A DNA stretch of 64,000 nucleotides, from positions 744,001 to 808,000 of the forward strand of contig NZ_CP061310.1 in NCBI RefSeq assembly GCF_018687975.1. The letters run 5' to 3'. The DNA comes from Polynucleobacter sp. es-EL-1. Its GTDB lineage: Bacteria; Pseudomonadota; Gammaproteobacteria; Burkholderiales; Burkholderiaceae. The position numbers and the translations under genes were made by a program. Positions 41,612 through 51,004 of the stretch are shown here, piece after piece. Position 1 is the stretch's first letter. Every line of letters starts with the position of its first letter. The notes under the pieces were generated by a model. It saw only the letters and a program-made list of their open reading frames with translations. It ran no database searches and was not told where the DNA came from.

Positions 41612-43282
41612 TTACATTGAGGCGTAATTCGGTCCGCCGCCACCTTCTGGTGTTATCCAGATAATGTTTTGGCTAGGATCTTTGATATCACACGTTTTGC
41701 AATGCACGCAGTTTTGGGAGTTAATCTGCAGTGAGGGTTGACCATCTTTCTCCACATACTCATAGACACCCGCAGGGCAGTAACGTTGCTCTGGACCTGC
41801 ATAGGTTTTGAGATTGAGATTGACTGGAACCGATGCATCTTTCAGCGTTAAGTGAACTGGCTGATTCTCAGCATGATTGGTATTGGAAATAAATACCGAT
41901 GAGAGTCGATCAAAAGTAATCTTGCCATCTGGTTTTGGATAGTCGATAGGCTGATGTTGAGATGCAGGCTCTAAGCATTCATGATCTGCATGTTTTAAAT
42001 GCACCGTCCATGGCATATTGCCGCCCAATAGTTTTTGCTCTAAGCCCACCATGATGGTGCCAAGATATAAGCCCTTAGACATCCAAGGCTTGAAGTTGCG
42101 GGCTTGATTGAGTTCTGTGTAAAGCCAACTGTTTTTGAATGCATTCGGATAGGCAGCTAGGACATCTGCAGAGCGATTTTCATTAAGAGCTGCTACAGCT
42201 GCCTCCGCAGCCAGCATGCCAGTTTTGATGGCGGCGTGACTACCTTTGATACGCGAAGCATTTAAGAAGCCTGCATCGCAACCAATTAAGGCTCCGCCTG
42301 GAAAGACTGTTTGTGGAAGGCTATTTAAGCCTCCAGCGGTGAGGGCGCGAGCCCCATAAGCGATCCGTTTGCCGCCTTCAAAAGTTTCCCGGATTTTGGG
42401 ATGTAATTTATAGCGTTGGAACTCTTCAAAAGGAGAGAGATAGGGATTCTTATAGGAGAGACCAACAACCAAACCCACAGCGACTAAATTGTCGCCAAGA
42501 TGGTAGAGAAAGGAGCCTCCATAAGTGTCGCTCTCCAATGGCCATCCTGCGGTATGTACAACAAGGCCGGGCTTACTCTTGGAGGGTTCTACCTCCCAGA
42601 GCTCTTTAATGCCAATCGCGTAACTTTGGGGATCAGCATTTTTGTCTAAAGCAAATTGGGAGATGAGTTGTTTACCAAGGTGACCGCGGGAGCCTTCGGC
42701 AAAGAGGGTGTATTTGGCGCGTAACTCCATGCCCAGTTGAAACTGGTCTGTTGGATTACCTTCCTTATCCAAGCCCATGGCGCCGGTGATGACGCCGCAG
42801 ACAGCGCCTTGCTCGTTGTACAAAATTTCTGCTGCAGGAAAACCAGGAAAAATTTCTACACCAAGATTCTCAGCTTGTTGACCAAGCCAGCGGGTGACAT
42901 TGGCTAAGCTGACAATGTAATTGCCTTCATTCTTAAAGCAGTGAGGCAGTATCCAATTGGGGACTTGGTAGGAATTGTCTTTAGTCAAAAACAAAAATTG
43001 ATCTTGCGTAACTTCGGTTTTGAGTGGTGCGCCCAACTCTTTCCAGTTGGGGAAAAGCTCATTTAGCGCCTTAGGATCCATCACCGCGCCGGAAAGAATA
43101 TGAGCTCCGATTTCAGAGCCTTTTTCCAGGATGCACACGCTGATCTCGCGACCTGACTCATTGGCCAACTGCTTTGCTCTAATCGCTGCAGATAGACCTG
43201 CTGGCCCACCACCGACAATGACCAAGTCATAGTCCATGGATTCTCTAGGTCCAAACTGTTCGAGCAATTCCTGGGAATTCAT
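41612..43282 (-). CDS. etfD: Electron-transfer flavoprotein-ubiquinone oxidoreductase
   Basis: ETF-QO passes electrons from ETF (fed by acyl-CoA and amino-acid dehydrogenases) to ubiquinone. The 556-residue protein has the FAD fold VIVGGGPAGLSAA near residue 22, GSEIGAHILSGAV, GCDAGFLN, and C-terminal 4Fe-4S ligands in RYCPAGVYE and NCVHCKTCDIKDP. It ends in GGGGPNYASM, typical of the family. It faces the CoA-transferase genes across a 209-bp gap, consistent with a link to fatty- or keto-acid oxidation. Confidence 0.95.
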   Translation of the reverse strand: MNSQELLEQFGPRESMDYDLVIVGGGPAGLSAAIRAKQLANESGREISVCILEKGSEIGAHILSGAVMDPKALNELFPNWKELGAPLKTEVTQDQFLFLTKDNSYQVPNWILPHCFKNEGNYIVSLANVTRWLGQQAENLGVEIFPGFPAAEILYNEQGAVCGVITGAMGLDKEGNPTDQFQLGMELRAKYTLFAEGSRGHLGKQLISQFALDKNADPQSYAIGIKELWEVEPSKSKPGLVVHTAGWPLESDTYGGSFLYHLGDNLVAVGLVVGLSYKNPYLSPFEEFQRYKLHPKIRETFEGGKRIAYGARALTAGGLNSLPQTVFPGGALIGCDAGFLNASRIKGSHAAIKTGMLAAEAAVAALNENRSADVLAAYPNAFKNSWLYTELNQARNFKPWMSKGLYLGTIMVGLEQKLLGGNMPWTVHLKHADHECLEPASQHQPIDYPKPDGKITFDRLSSVFISNTNHAENQPVHLTLKDASVPVNLNLKTYAGPEQRYCPAGVYEYVEKDGQPSLQINSQNCVHCKTCDIKDPSQNIIWITPEGGGGPNYASM

Positions 43283-43491
43283 TGCATTTCTCCGAGATTT
43301 CTTAAAAATAGGGCGCTTTTGCTATTTTCGACAATTTTCAGCATTTTCGAGGCGTTTATTGCAGCAAGGTATCCGCTTAGTTTAGATCTAAGTGCCAGAA
43401 ATCACTCCGCCGCCTATTGCTAAAGGGTTTGGATGCTCAAAGCGTTATGATTACTTTTTTACCCTTTTGGCAATTAAATTAGGACAAATGT

Positions 43492-44190
43492 ATGAATAAA
43501 ACTTACCCATCAGCAGTCGATGCCCTGCGGGACATCTTAAAAGATGGACAAAAGATCGCTGTTGGCGGTTTTGGTCTTTGTGGAATCCCTGAGGCCTTAA
43601 TTCAGGCTGTGAAAGATTTGGGTGCTCAAAACTTAACAGCGATTGCCAATAATGCGGGTGTTGATGGTTTTGGCTTGGGACTTTTATTAAATTCTCGCCA
43701 AGTTAAAAAGATGGTTGCCTCTTATGTTGGTGAAAACAAAGAGTTTGAGCGTCAGTTCTTGGCCGGTGAGTTGGAGTTGGAATTTACTCCACAAGGTACC
43801 TTGGCAGAAAAATTACGTGCTGGTGGTTGTGGCATTCCTGCTTTCTATACCAAAACCGGTGTAGGTACTTTAGTGGCTGAAGGTAAAGAAGAAAAAGAAT
43901 TTGATGGCGAGAAATACATCATGGAACGCGCTATCGTTTCTGACATTTCTTTGGTCAAGGCATGGAAAGCAGATAAGTCAGGTAATTTAATTTATCGCTA
44001 CACCGCTCGTAACTTTAATCCCGTAGTGGCGATGGCTGGCAAGATTACCGTTGCAGAAGTGGAAGAGATTGTCGAGAACGGTGAATTGGACCCCGATGAG
44101 ATTCATACACCAGGTATTTATGTGAATCGCCTGGTGCTCAATACCACGCCTGAAAAGCGCATTGAGCAACGTACCTTATCCGCAGCTTAA
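43492..44190 (+). CDS. scoA: 3-oxoacid CoA-transferase subunit A
   Basis: Subunit A of succinyl-CoA:3-ketoacid CoA-transferase, which activates acetoacetate with CoA from succinyl-CoA. The 232-residue protein has the signature AVGGFGLCGIPEALIQAV and the following NNAGVDGFGLGLLL. It lies 38 bp before subunit B. Related subunits act on other keto acids, so the exact acid is uncertain. Confidence 0.92.
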   Translation: MNKTYPSAVDALRDILKDGQKIAVGGFGLCGIPEALIQAVKDLGAQNLTAIANNAGVDGFGLGLLLNSRQVKKMVASYVGENKEFERQFLAGELELEFTPQGTLAEKLRAGGCGIPAFYTKTGVGTLVAEGKEEKEFDGEKYIMERAIVSDISLVKAWKADKSGNLIYRYTARNFNPVVAMAGKITVAEVEEIVENGELDPDEIHTPGIYVNRLVLNTTPEKRIEQRTLSAA

Positions 44191-44228
44191 CTAGCAGCTT
44201 ACTGAACAGAATATTTAGGAAGATCGAT

Positions 44229-44879
44229 ATGCCTTGGAATAGAGATGAAATGGCAGCGCGTGCTGCTAAAGAATTAAAAGATGGTTACTACGTTAATTTA
44301 GGTATTGGTATGCCTACCTTGGTGGCCAATCATGTACCAGAAGGAATGGAAGTATGGCTTCAATCAGAGAATGGACTCTTGGGTATTGGGCCGTTTCCAA
44401 CGGAAGAAACCATTGATGCCGATTTAATTAATGCTGGTAAGCAGACGATTACAACATTGCCAGGCTCCTCCATCTTTTCTTCTGCAGATTCCTTTGGAAT
44501 GATTCGCGGAGGAAAAATCAACATTGCAATCTTAGGCGCGATGCAAGTGAGTGAGCATGGTGATTTAGCAAACTGGATGATTCCTGGAAAGATGGTCAAG
44601 GGCATGGGCGGCGCCATGGACTTGGTAGCCGGCGTTAAGCATGTGGTGGTTTTGATGGAGCATGTTGCCAAGAAAAAGGATGGTACGGAAGAATTGAAAA
44701 TTTTGCCGCAGTGCACTTTGCCTTTAACTGGGGTGGGCGTCATCAGCCGCATCATTACTGATCTTTGTGTCCTAGACATCACACCCAAAGGCTTGAAGTT
44801 GGTGGAATTAGCCCCAGGTGTTACCAAAGAAGAGGTCATCGCTAAGACGGGTGCCCCTGTTGATACAACAGGTTTTTAA
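44229..44879 (+). CDS. scoB: 3-oxoacid CoA-transferase subunit B
   Basis: The 216-residue subunit carries the catalytic glutamate in SENGLLGIGP and the start NLGIGMPTLVANHVPEG. VARG-type segments are replaced by MVKGMGGAMDLVAGVK, as in the family. It ends with a strong terminator 23 bp later, so scoA-scoB form a two-gene unit. Confidence 0.93.
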   Translation: MPWNRDEMAARAAKELKDGYYVNLGIGMPTLVANHVPEGMEVWLQSENGLLGIGPFPTEETIDADLINAGKQTITTLPGSSIFSSADSFGMIRGGKINIAILGAMQVSEHGDLANWMIPGKMVKGMGGAMDLVAGVKHVVVLMEHVAKKKDGTEELKILPQCTLPLTGVGVISRIITDLCVLDITPKGLKLVELAPGVTKEEVIAKTGAPVDTTGF

Positions 44880-44902
44880 CCCTTTTAATGAGATAGTGAA
44901 AT

Positions 44903-44932
44903 AATGGGGTCAAGATGACCCCATTTCTTTTT
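44903..44932 (+). terminator. Rho-independent terminator after scoB
   Basis: AATGGGGTCA (44903-44912) pairs with TGACCCCATT (44916-44925) over a three-base loop (AGA), followed by TCTTTTT. It cleanly separates scoAB from the downstream fusion gene. Confidence 0.9.
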
Positions 44933-44946
44933 CTGATGATCTATTC

Positions 44947-46776
44947 ATGAGTGCTGAAGACCTTTCACTGCATGCCCATAAAAAAGGGGATGCAAAACAC
45001 TCACATCGCAAAGAAGTCTCTAATCAAAACTTATTGCTGATCGCGTTAGTTCTTACTTTAGGATTTTCTGGGGTAGAGCTAGCAGCAGCTTACTTTGCAG
45101 GATCACTGGCACTGCTTTCCGATGCTGGTCATATGGTGACCGATTCTGCCGCGCTTGGTTTAGCGCTTTTAGCGCAATTTATTGCCAGACGCCCACCGTC
45201 AGCTAAGCATTCATTTGGATTTGGTCGCGCAGAAGCCCTAGCAGCATTTGTAAACGGTATTGCGATGCTGGGTCTAGTTGTTTGGATCGTGATCGAAGCA
45301 TCAAGCCGATTTTTTACACCACATCAGGTAGATGGTCTGACGGTTACGGTAGTTGCAGCTGTTGGTTTGCTGATGAACATCATTGTTGCTTGGGTTTTAT
45401 CTCATGATAAGAAAAGCGTTAATACCCGTGCTGCATTGGTGCATGTGATGGGAGACTTGTTAGGATCTGTAGGCGCCTTAGTTGCTGGTCTGATTATTCA
45501 ATTTACAGGCTGGATGCCAGCTGATGCGCTGCTATCCATTTTTGTATCTTTACTAATTCTGAAGTCCACTTTTTCGATCTTGCGTGAGTCATATCACTTC
45601 TTGATGGAAGGTGTGCCACTGCATATTGATTACCTGCAAGTGGGCAATGATCTTAAAAAAGTACCCGGCGTTCTTGCAGTGCATGATCTTCATGTATGGG
45701 AGATGACTCCCAGTTTTCCAGCGCTGATTGGTCATATTGAAATTGAGCGCATGAATGACTGGCCGCAAATCATGTCACGTATTAATACCATGTTGCTCAA
45801 TAAGCATGGCATTGATCATGTGACCCTGCAGCCTGAGGAGGCTGGGGGTATCGATGAACATACCCATGATGCGTCACTCAATGACAAGGTAAACACGGCC
45901 AACAGCAATCAAGTCAATCATCAAGGCGATACCTTCTATGTAGAGTGCACGAGCCCGGATGGTCCTCATCGTATGGCTTACCACGCCTGGGGTAATCCCA
46001 GCAACCCCAAAGTGCTAGTTTGTGTACACGGACTAACTAGACGTGGAAGTGATTTCAAAACCCTGGCTGAGGCGATGTGTGGAGATTATTACGTTGTATG
46101 TCCTGATGTAGTGGGTCGCGGAGATTCTGATTGGCTGAAAAATCCGATGCTCTATGCAGTTCCTCAATACGTAGCGGACATGGCTTGTCTCATCAAGCAA
46201 CTGAGAGTTAATCAAGTAGATTGGTTTGGCACTTCGATGGGAGGCTTGATCGGTATGGTGTATGCATCTATGCCCAACAATCCAATCCGCCGTATGTTGA
46301 TCAATGATGTAGGTCCACGGATTGAGCCTGAAGCAATCAAGCGCTTAGGTTCTTACGTTGGCCAGCCTTTTAGCTATAGCAATCGCGCAGAAGCTCTACA
46401 GCGTTTAAATGAGATCTGCGCATCATTTGGCAGTCATACGCCAGAGGAGTGGGAGATTTATAACGGCCCTATGTTGTCCCAAAAAGCAGGTGTGTGGGGC
46501 TTGCATTACGACCCAGATATCTCCGTACCATTTGCCTCAGTCAATCCCATCATGGCAAAAGCGGGAGAGATGGCAATGTGGCATGCTTTCAAGCAAATTC
46601 GTATCCCAATGTTAGTGGTGCGTGGTGGTGATTCCGATTTATTGTCTGCAAAAACAGTCGCTGAGATGTGCAAGCAAAATCCCCATATTCGGAGTATCGA
46701 AATTCCTGGAGTAGGGCATGCACCCGCTTTTGTGAAGGCAGAGCAGATTGCTTTGGCAAAAGAATTCTTTAGCTAG
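44947..46776 (+). CDS. CDF cation efflux transporter fused to an alpha/beta hydrolase
   Basis: One uninterrupted 609-residue frame joins two families. Residues 1 to about 300 are a CDF (CzcD/ZitB-like) exporter with SDAGHMVTDSAALG in TM2 and HVMGDLLGS in TM5, the usual His/Asp metal site, and the cytoplasmic domain VPGVLAVHDLHVWEM. A His/Asp-rich linker (about 300-330) leads to an alpha/beta hydrolase with the oxyanion segment VCVHGLTRRGSDF, nucleophile loop FGTSMGG and catalytic-His region GVGHAPAF. The two parts are normally separate genes. No internal start is obvious in the linker. Metal and ester substrates are unknown. Confidence 0.88.
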   Translation: MSAEDLSLHAHKKGDAKHSHRKEVSNQNLLLIALVLTLGFSGVELAAAYFAGSLALLSDAGHMVTDSAALGLALLAQFIARRPPSAKHSFGFGRAEALAAFVNGIAMLGLVVWIVIEASSRFFTPHQVDGLTVTVVAAVGLLMNIIVAWVLSHDKKSVNTRAALVHVMGDLLGSVGALVAGLIIQFTGWMPADALLSIFVSLLILKSTFSILRESYHFLMEGVPLHIDYLQVGNDLKKVPGVLAVHDLHVWEMTPSFPALIGHIEIERMNDWPQIMSRINTMLLNKHGIDHVTLQPEEAGGIDEHTHDASLNDKVNTANSNQVNHQGDTFYVECTSPDGPHRMAYHAWGNPSNPKVLVCVHGLTRRGSDFKTLAEAMCGDYYVVCPDVVGRGDSDWLKNPMLYAVPQYVADMACLIKQLRVNQVDWFGTSMGGLIGMVYASMPNNPIRRMLINDVGPRIEPEAIKRLGSYVGQPFSYSNRAEALQRLNEICASFGSHTPEEWEIYNGPMLSQKAGVWGLHYDPDISVPFASVNPIMAKAGEMAMWHAFKQIRIPMLVVRGGDSDLLSAKTVAEMCKQNPHIRSIEIPGVGHAPAFVKAEQIALAKEFFS

Positions 46777-46790
46777 GGATTAATGCATTC

Positions 46791-48830
46791 ATGTCAAATA
46801 CTACGAATGCATCTGAGGGGTTCAAAGTAGTTGATGGCTGGTATGGTGAGCCAGCACCAAATCATGCTGCTGGTGTTCTCAATATTCTTCAAATATTGCA
46901 TCTAGATGAAGCGACATTAACTGCTGCAGAAAATATTGCTCGTACTCTCGGTCGAGAAGCGCTGATCAAATTACTCGGTGAGGAACCGGCAAAGTTATTA
47001 ATTGGTTACCGAGGTCTTCGCCAAGCCCAAGCTAAATTGGTTCGCAATGATGGTGGATTGACTATTTCTGGGCAGGAGGAAATGCTCAGGAAGATGCTAT
47101 TAGCATTTGGCGATGATCTGCGGGTGGTGTTGATCTATCTTGCCTCACGTCTACAAACACTGCGTTGGATCACGCAAGAAAAGATTGCCATGCCTAAAGC
47201 ATGGGCACAAGAGATTCTCAATATCGATGCAAGTCTTGCTAATCGTTTGGGTATTTGGCAAATGAAGTGGGAAATGGAGGATCTTGCCTTCCGAGTTTTA
47301 TCCCCAGAAGACTATCGCGAGATTGCCAAGATGCTCGATGGCAAGCGATTGGAGCGTGAGACATTTATTGCTCATATTGTTGCTCGCCTTGAGCAAGAGC
47401 TCAGCGCTGCACACATAACAGGAGAGGTGCAAGGTCGCCCGAAGCATATTTACAGTATCTGGAAAAAAATGCAGGGCAAGTCTTTGGATTTTGCCAGTCT
47501 ATATGACGTCCGCGCTTTTAGAGTGCTAGTGGAAGACGTCAAATCTTGCTACGCCATTTTGGGATTAGTGCACAACATCTGGCAGCCTGTGCCACGTGAG
47601 TTTGATGATTACATTGCAAGACCTAAACCCAATGGTTACCAGTCTCTACATACCGTTGTGATGGATGAGCATGGCACTGCATTTGAAATTCAGGTCCGCA
47701 CACGGCAAATGCATCAACAGGCGGAGTATGGTTTAGCTGCCCACTGGCGCTATAAAGAGGGTGCTTATATTGGGCTAGCTACTCCAGCTAAAAATAAGCC
47801 TGCCCATTTGCAATCGTCTGGCATAGAAAATCCCGCTCACCAAACGGGTACCCATAGTGCAGCGGTAGCGTATGAACGGCAAATTGCTTGGGCAAGACAG
47901 TTGATTTCTTGGAAAGAGGACGCTTGGGAGCAACTCAAGCATCACGAAATTGATGATCATATTTATGTGCTCACTCCCTTGGGTAAGGTGATTTCACTAG
48001 AGAAAGGTTCTTCGCCAATCGATTTTGCTTATGCTGTACATACCGACTTAGGGCATCGTTGTCGTGGCGCTCGAGTCGATGGGGCGATGGTGCCATTAGA
48101 TACACCACTACAAAACGGTCAGACAATTGAAATTATTGCAGTGAAGCATGGCGGCCCCTCGCGAGATTGGATTAGTCCTGGGCGCAATTATTTGCGCTCA
48201 AGTCGGGCACGCACGAGAGTCCGCGCTTGGTTTAATGCATTGGATGGTGAGGAGGCGGGGACTAAAGCGCTTGAATCAAAGTCAGAGCTAAAGCTTGAAC
48301 CAAAAACTACCATAGCTCCTCCAGAAATTATTCTCAGGCAAAGTACGCGCAAGCACGGTCAAGCAGGTGATGTGTTGGTGGTCGGGGTGGACTCTTTACT
48401 CACGCAATTAGCGCGTTGCTGTAGACCAGTTCCACCTGATGCAATTGCAGGTTTTGTGACCCAGGGTAGGGGTGTATCCATTCATCGGCGCTCTTGTAAA
48501 ACGTTTAGAGGGCTTTTAGAGAGAGCTCCAGAGCGGGTTATTCAGACGGCATGGAATGATTCAGGTTTAGAGGCGCCAGTAAACAATGACAGTAAACGGG
48601 TATTTCCAGCCGATTTAGCGGTCACTGGATTAGATCGCCCGGAGTTAATGCGTGAGCTGTTTGAAATTTTGACCAGACAAGGCGTTCATGTCATCGATTT
48701 ACGTAAGTCTGTCAAAAAAGGCTTAGCCCAAATCCTCCTAACCGTTGAAATTAAGGACTCTGAAGCCTTAAGACTGGTGCAAAACAGCTTGGAAGAGGTC
48801 AAAGGTGTCACGCAGGTACGCCGCCGGTGA
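46791..48830 (+). CDS. relA: RelA-type (p)ppGpp synthetase
   Basis: The 679-residue protein makes the alarmone (p)ppGpp under amino-acid starvation. The N-terminal hydrolase-like domain lacks the H-x-HD metal motif, so it is probably inactive as a hydrolase. The synthetase domain has RPKHIYSIWKKM and EFDDYIARPKPNGYQSLH, with the acidic EFDD motif of monofunctional RelA. A TGS domain (HIYVLTPLGKVISLEKG) and a C-terminal ACT-like domain follow. It begins 14 bp after the CDF-hydrolase gene and ends 18 bp before tRNA-Val. Confidence 0.95.
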   Translation: MSNTTNASEGFKVVDGWYGEPAPNHAAGVLNILQILHLDEATLTAAENIARTLGREALIKLLGEEPAKLLIGYRGLRQAQAKLVRNDGGLTISGQEEMLRKMLLAFGDDLRVVLIYLASRLQTLRWITQEKIAMPKAWAQEILNIDASLANRLGIWQMKWEMEDLAFRVLSPEDYREIAKMLDGKRLERETFIAHIVARLEQELSAAHITGEVQGRPKHIYSIWKKMQGKSLDFASLYDVRAFRVLVEDVKSCYAILGLVHNIWQPVPREFDDYIARPKPNGYQSLHTVVMDEHGTAFEIQVRTRQMHQQAEYGLAAHWRYKEGAYIGLATPAKNKPAHLQSSGIENPAHQTGTHSAAVAYERQIAWARQLISWKEDAWEQLKHHEIDDHIYVLTPLGKVISLEKGSSPIDFAYAVHTDLGHRCRGARVDGAMVPLDTPLQNGQTIEIIAVKHGGPSRDWISPGRNYLRSSRARTRVRAWFNALDGEEAGTKALESKSELKLEPKTTIAPPEIILRQSTRKHGQAGDVLVVGVDSLLTQLARCCRPVPPDAIAGFVTQGRGVSIHRRSCKTFRGLLERAPERVIQTAWNDSGLEAPVNNDSKRVFPADLAVTGLDRPELMRELFEILTRQGVHVIDLRKSVKKGLAQILLTVEIKDSEALRLVQNSLEEVKGVTQVRRR

Positions 48831-48848
48831 TAAACTCTAGGGCTATAT

Positions 48849-48925
48849 AGGCTCGTAGCTCAGCTGGTTAGAGCACCACCTTGACATGGTGGGGGTCGTT
48901 GGTTCGAGTCCAATCGAGCCTACCA
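48849..48925 (+). tRNA. tRNA-Val (anticodon GAC)
   Basis: A 77-nt cloverleaf with acceptor AGGCTCG/CGAGCCT, anticodon stem CCACC/GGTGG holding loop TTGACAT (anticodon GAC), T loop GTTCGAGTC and encoded CCA. It follows relA closely. Confidence 0.97.
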
Positions 48926-48940
48926 ACGAATAAAGACCCA

Positions 48941-48982
48941 AAAAGTGCGCGGTTGCCGAAAAGCTCCCGCGCTTTCTTTTTG
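48941..48982 (+). terminator. Probable terminator after tRNA-Val
   Basis: AAAGTGCGCGG pairs, with a two-base bulge, to CCGCGCTTT around a loop of about 15 nt, followed by CTTTTT. It separates tRNA-Val from thrS. Confidence 0.55.
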
Positions 48983-49039
48983 GTAGATGTTATGTAGCAA
49001 ATCAGTGAATTGACGCAATATTAAAGAGATGGAGCAGAC

Positions 49040-50962
49040 ATGCCTGTAGTTACTCTACCCGATGGATCAAAACGAGAGTTTGATGCTCCTGTGCGCGTCA
49101 TTGATGTTGCGCAAAGCATCGGGAGTGGTCTTGCTAAAGCGGCTTTAGGTGGCATCGTAGACGGCAAGATGGTAGATGCGAGTTTTGTGATCGACAAAGA
49201 TAGTCAACTCGGCATCATCACTGACAAAAGCCCTGAGGCACTGGAAATTGTGCGTCACTCTACAGCGCATTTATTAGCTTACGCTGTCAAAGAATTATTT
49301 CCTGAAGCACAAGTGACTATTGGCCCAGTAATCGACAACGGTTTTTACTATGACTTTTCGTTTCATCGCCCATTTACACCAGAAGATTTAGTAGTGCTAG
49401 AAAAGAAAATGGCTGAGCTTGCCAAGAAAGATGAGCCAGTGATTCGTACAGTGATGCCGCGTGATGAGGCTGTGCAATTCTTCAAAGACCAAGGTGAGCA
49501 CTACAAAGCAGAAATTATCGCTAGCATCCCGCAGGGCGAGGATGTCTCTTTGTATGCAGAGGGTAAATTCACTGACTTATGCCGCGGCCCCCATGTGCCC
49601 TCTACTGGAAAGCTCAAGGTATTTAAGCTGATGAAGCTTGCTGGTGCTTATTGGCGTGGTGATAGCAAGAATGAAATGCTGCAACGGATCTATGGCACCG
49701 CTTGGCTCAAGAAGGAAGATCAAGATGCTTATCTCACGATGCTTGAGGAAGCGGAGAAGCGTGATCATCGTCGCCTAGGCAAGTTGCTTGATTTATTTCA
49801 TTTTCAAGAAGAGGCACCTGGCCTTATTTTCTGGCATCCAAAGGGCTGGGCAATTTGGCAAGAGGTAGAGCAATACATGCGTCGCGTTTACCAACGCGAA
49901 GGTTATCAGGAAGTAAAGGCCCCCCAAATTTTGGATCGTGGTCTGTGGGAAAAATCCGGCCACTGGGATAACTACAAAGAAAACATGTTTACGACCGAGT
50001 CAGAGAATCGCGCTTACGCATTAAAGCCGATGAACTGCCCAGGACACGTGCAGATTTTTAACTCCGGCTTACACAGCTATCGTGAATTGCCATTACGTTA
50101 CGGGGAGTTCGGTCAGTGTCACCGTAATGAGCCATCAGGTGCGCTGCATGGTTTGATGCGTGTGCGTGGTTTTACGCAAGACGATGGCCATATTTTCTGT
50201 ACAGAAGATCAGATTCAATCTGAAGTTGCAGCTTTTGATAAGGCGGTCCGTGAGGTTTATCAGGATTTTGGCTTTACTGAGGTGGCTGTTAAGTTGGCAT
50301 TACGCCCGGCTAAACGGGTTGGCGATGATGCCATTTGGGATAAAGCGGAGGATGCCTTACGGGGTGCTTTAACGGCTTCTGGTCAGGAATGGGAAGAATT
50401 GCCAGGCGAGGGTGCTTTTTATGGCCCCAAGATCGAATATCACCTCAAAGACTCCATTGGACGCACTTGGCAGTGCGGCACCATTCAAGTGGATTTCTCA
50501 ATGCCAGCCCGTTTAGGTGCGGAATACGTTACTGAAGAGAACACCCGCAAGGCGCCAGTGATGCTCCACAGAGCAATCGTGGGCTCTTTAGAGCGTTTTA
50601 TCGGTATTTTGATTGAAAATCATGCTGGAAACATGCCTGTTTGGCTTGCTCCGACCCAGGCGGTAGTCCTCAATATCTCCGGAAATTCTGCTGCATACGC
50701 ACAACAAGTGCAGCAATCTCTGAAAAAACAAGGGTTTAGAGTCGAATCGGATTTGCGGAATGAGAAAATTACGTATAAAATACGCGAGCACGCATTACAG
50801 AAGATCCCATTTTTGCTAGTTGTTGGCGATAAAGAGGCTGAAAGTAATTCGGTGGCCGTTCGTGCCCGTGGCGGAGTGGATTTAGGCGTAATGCCTCTTG
50901 ATGCCTTCGTTGCCCGACTCCAGCAGGATATTTCCCAGAAAGTCGGACCCGAGCCTAGCTAG
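49040..50962 (+). CDS. thrS: Threonyl-tRNA synthetase ThrS
   Basis: ThrS charges tRNA-Thr. The 640-residue protein has an N-terminal TGS domain (PVVTLPDGSKREFD), an editing domain (HSTAHLLAYAVKELFP with the HxxxH metal site), the class II catalytic core with MNCPGHVQIF and RYGEFGQCHRNEPSGALHGL, and the anticodon-binding C-terminal domain (PVWLAPTQAVVLNIS). It is the first gene of the thrS-infC-rpmI-rplT-pheST cluster. GGAGCAGAC precedes the ATG. Confidence 0.97.
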   Translation: MPVVTLPDGSKREFDAPVRVIDVAQSIGSGLAKAALGGIVDGKMVDASFVIDKDSQLGIITDKSPEALEIVRHSTAHLLAYAVKELFPEAQVTIGPVIDNGFYYDFSFHRPFTPEDLVVLEKKMAELAKKDEPVIRTVMPRDEAVQFFKDQGEHYKAEIIASIPQGEDVSLYAEGKFTDLCRGPHVPSTGKLKVFKLMKLAGAYWRGDSKNEMLQRIYGTAWLKKEDQDAYLTMLEEAEKRDHRRLGKLLDLFHFQEEAPGLIFWHPKGWAIWQEVEQYMRRVYQREGYQEVKAPQILDRGLWEKSGHWDNYKENMFTTESENRAYALKPMNCPGHVQIFNSGLHSYRELPLRYGEFGQCHRNEPSGALHGLMRVRGFTQDDGHIFCTEDQIQSEVAAFDKAVREVYQDFGFTEVAVKLALRPAKRVGDDAIWDKAEDALRGALTASGQEWEELPGEGAFYGPKIEYHLKDSIGRTWQCGTIQVDFSMPARLGAEYVTEENTRKAPVMLHRAIVGSLERFIGILIENHAGNMPVWLAPTQAVVLNISGNSAAYAQQVQQSLKKQGFRVESDLRNEKITYKIREHALQKIPFLLVVGDKEAESNSVAVRARGGVDLGVMPLDAFVARLQQDISQKVGPEPS

Positions 50963-51004
50963 GGGTGGAATGGTTTTTATTGTTTTTTTAAAGGAATTAA
51001 GAAG

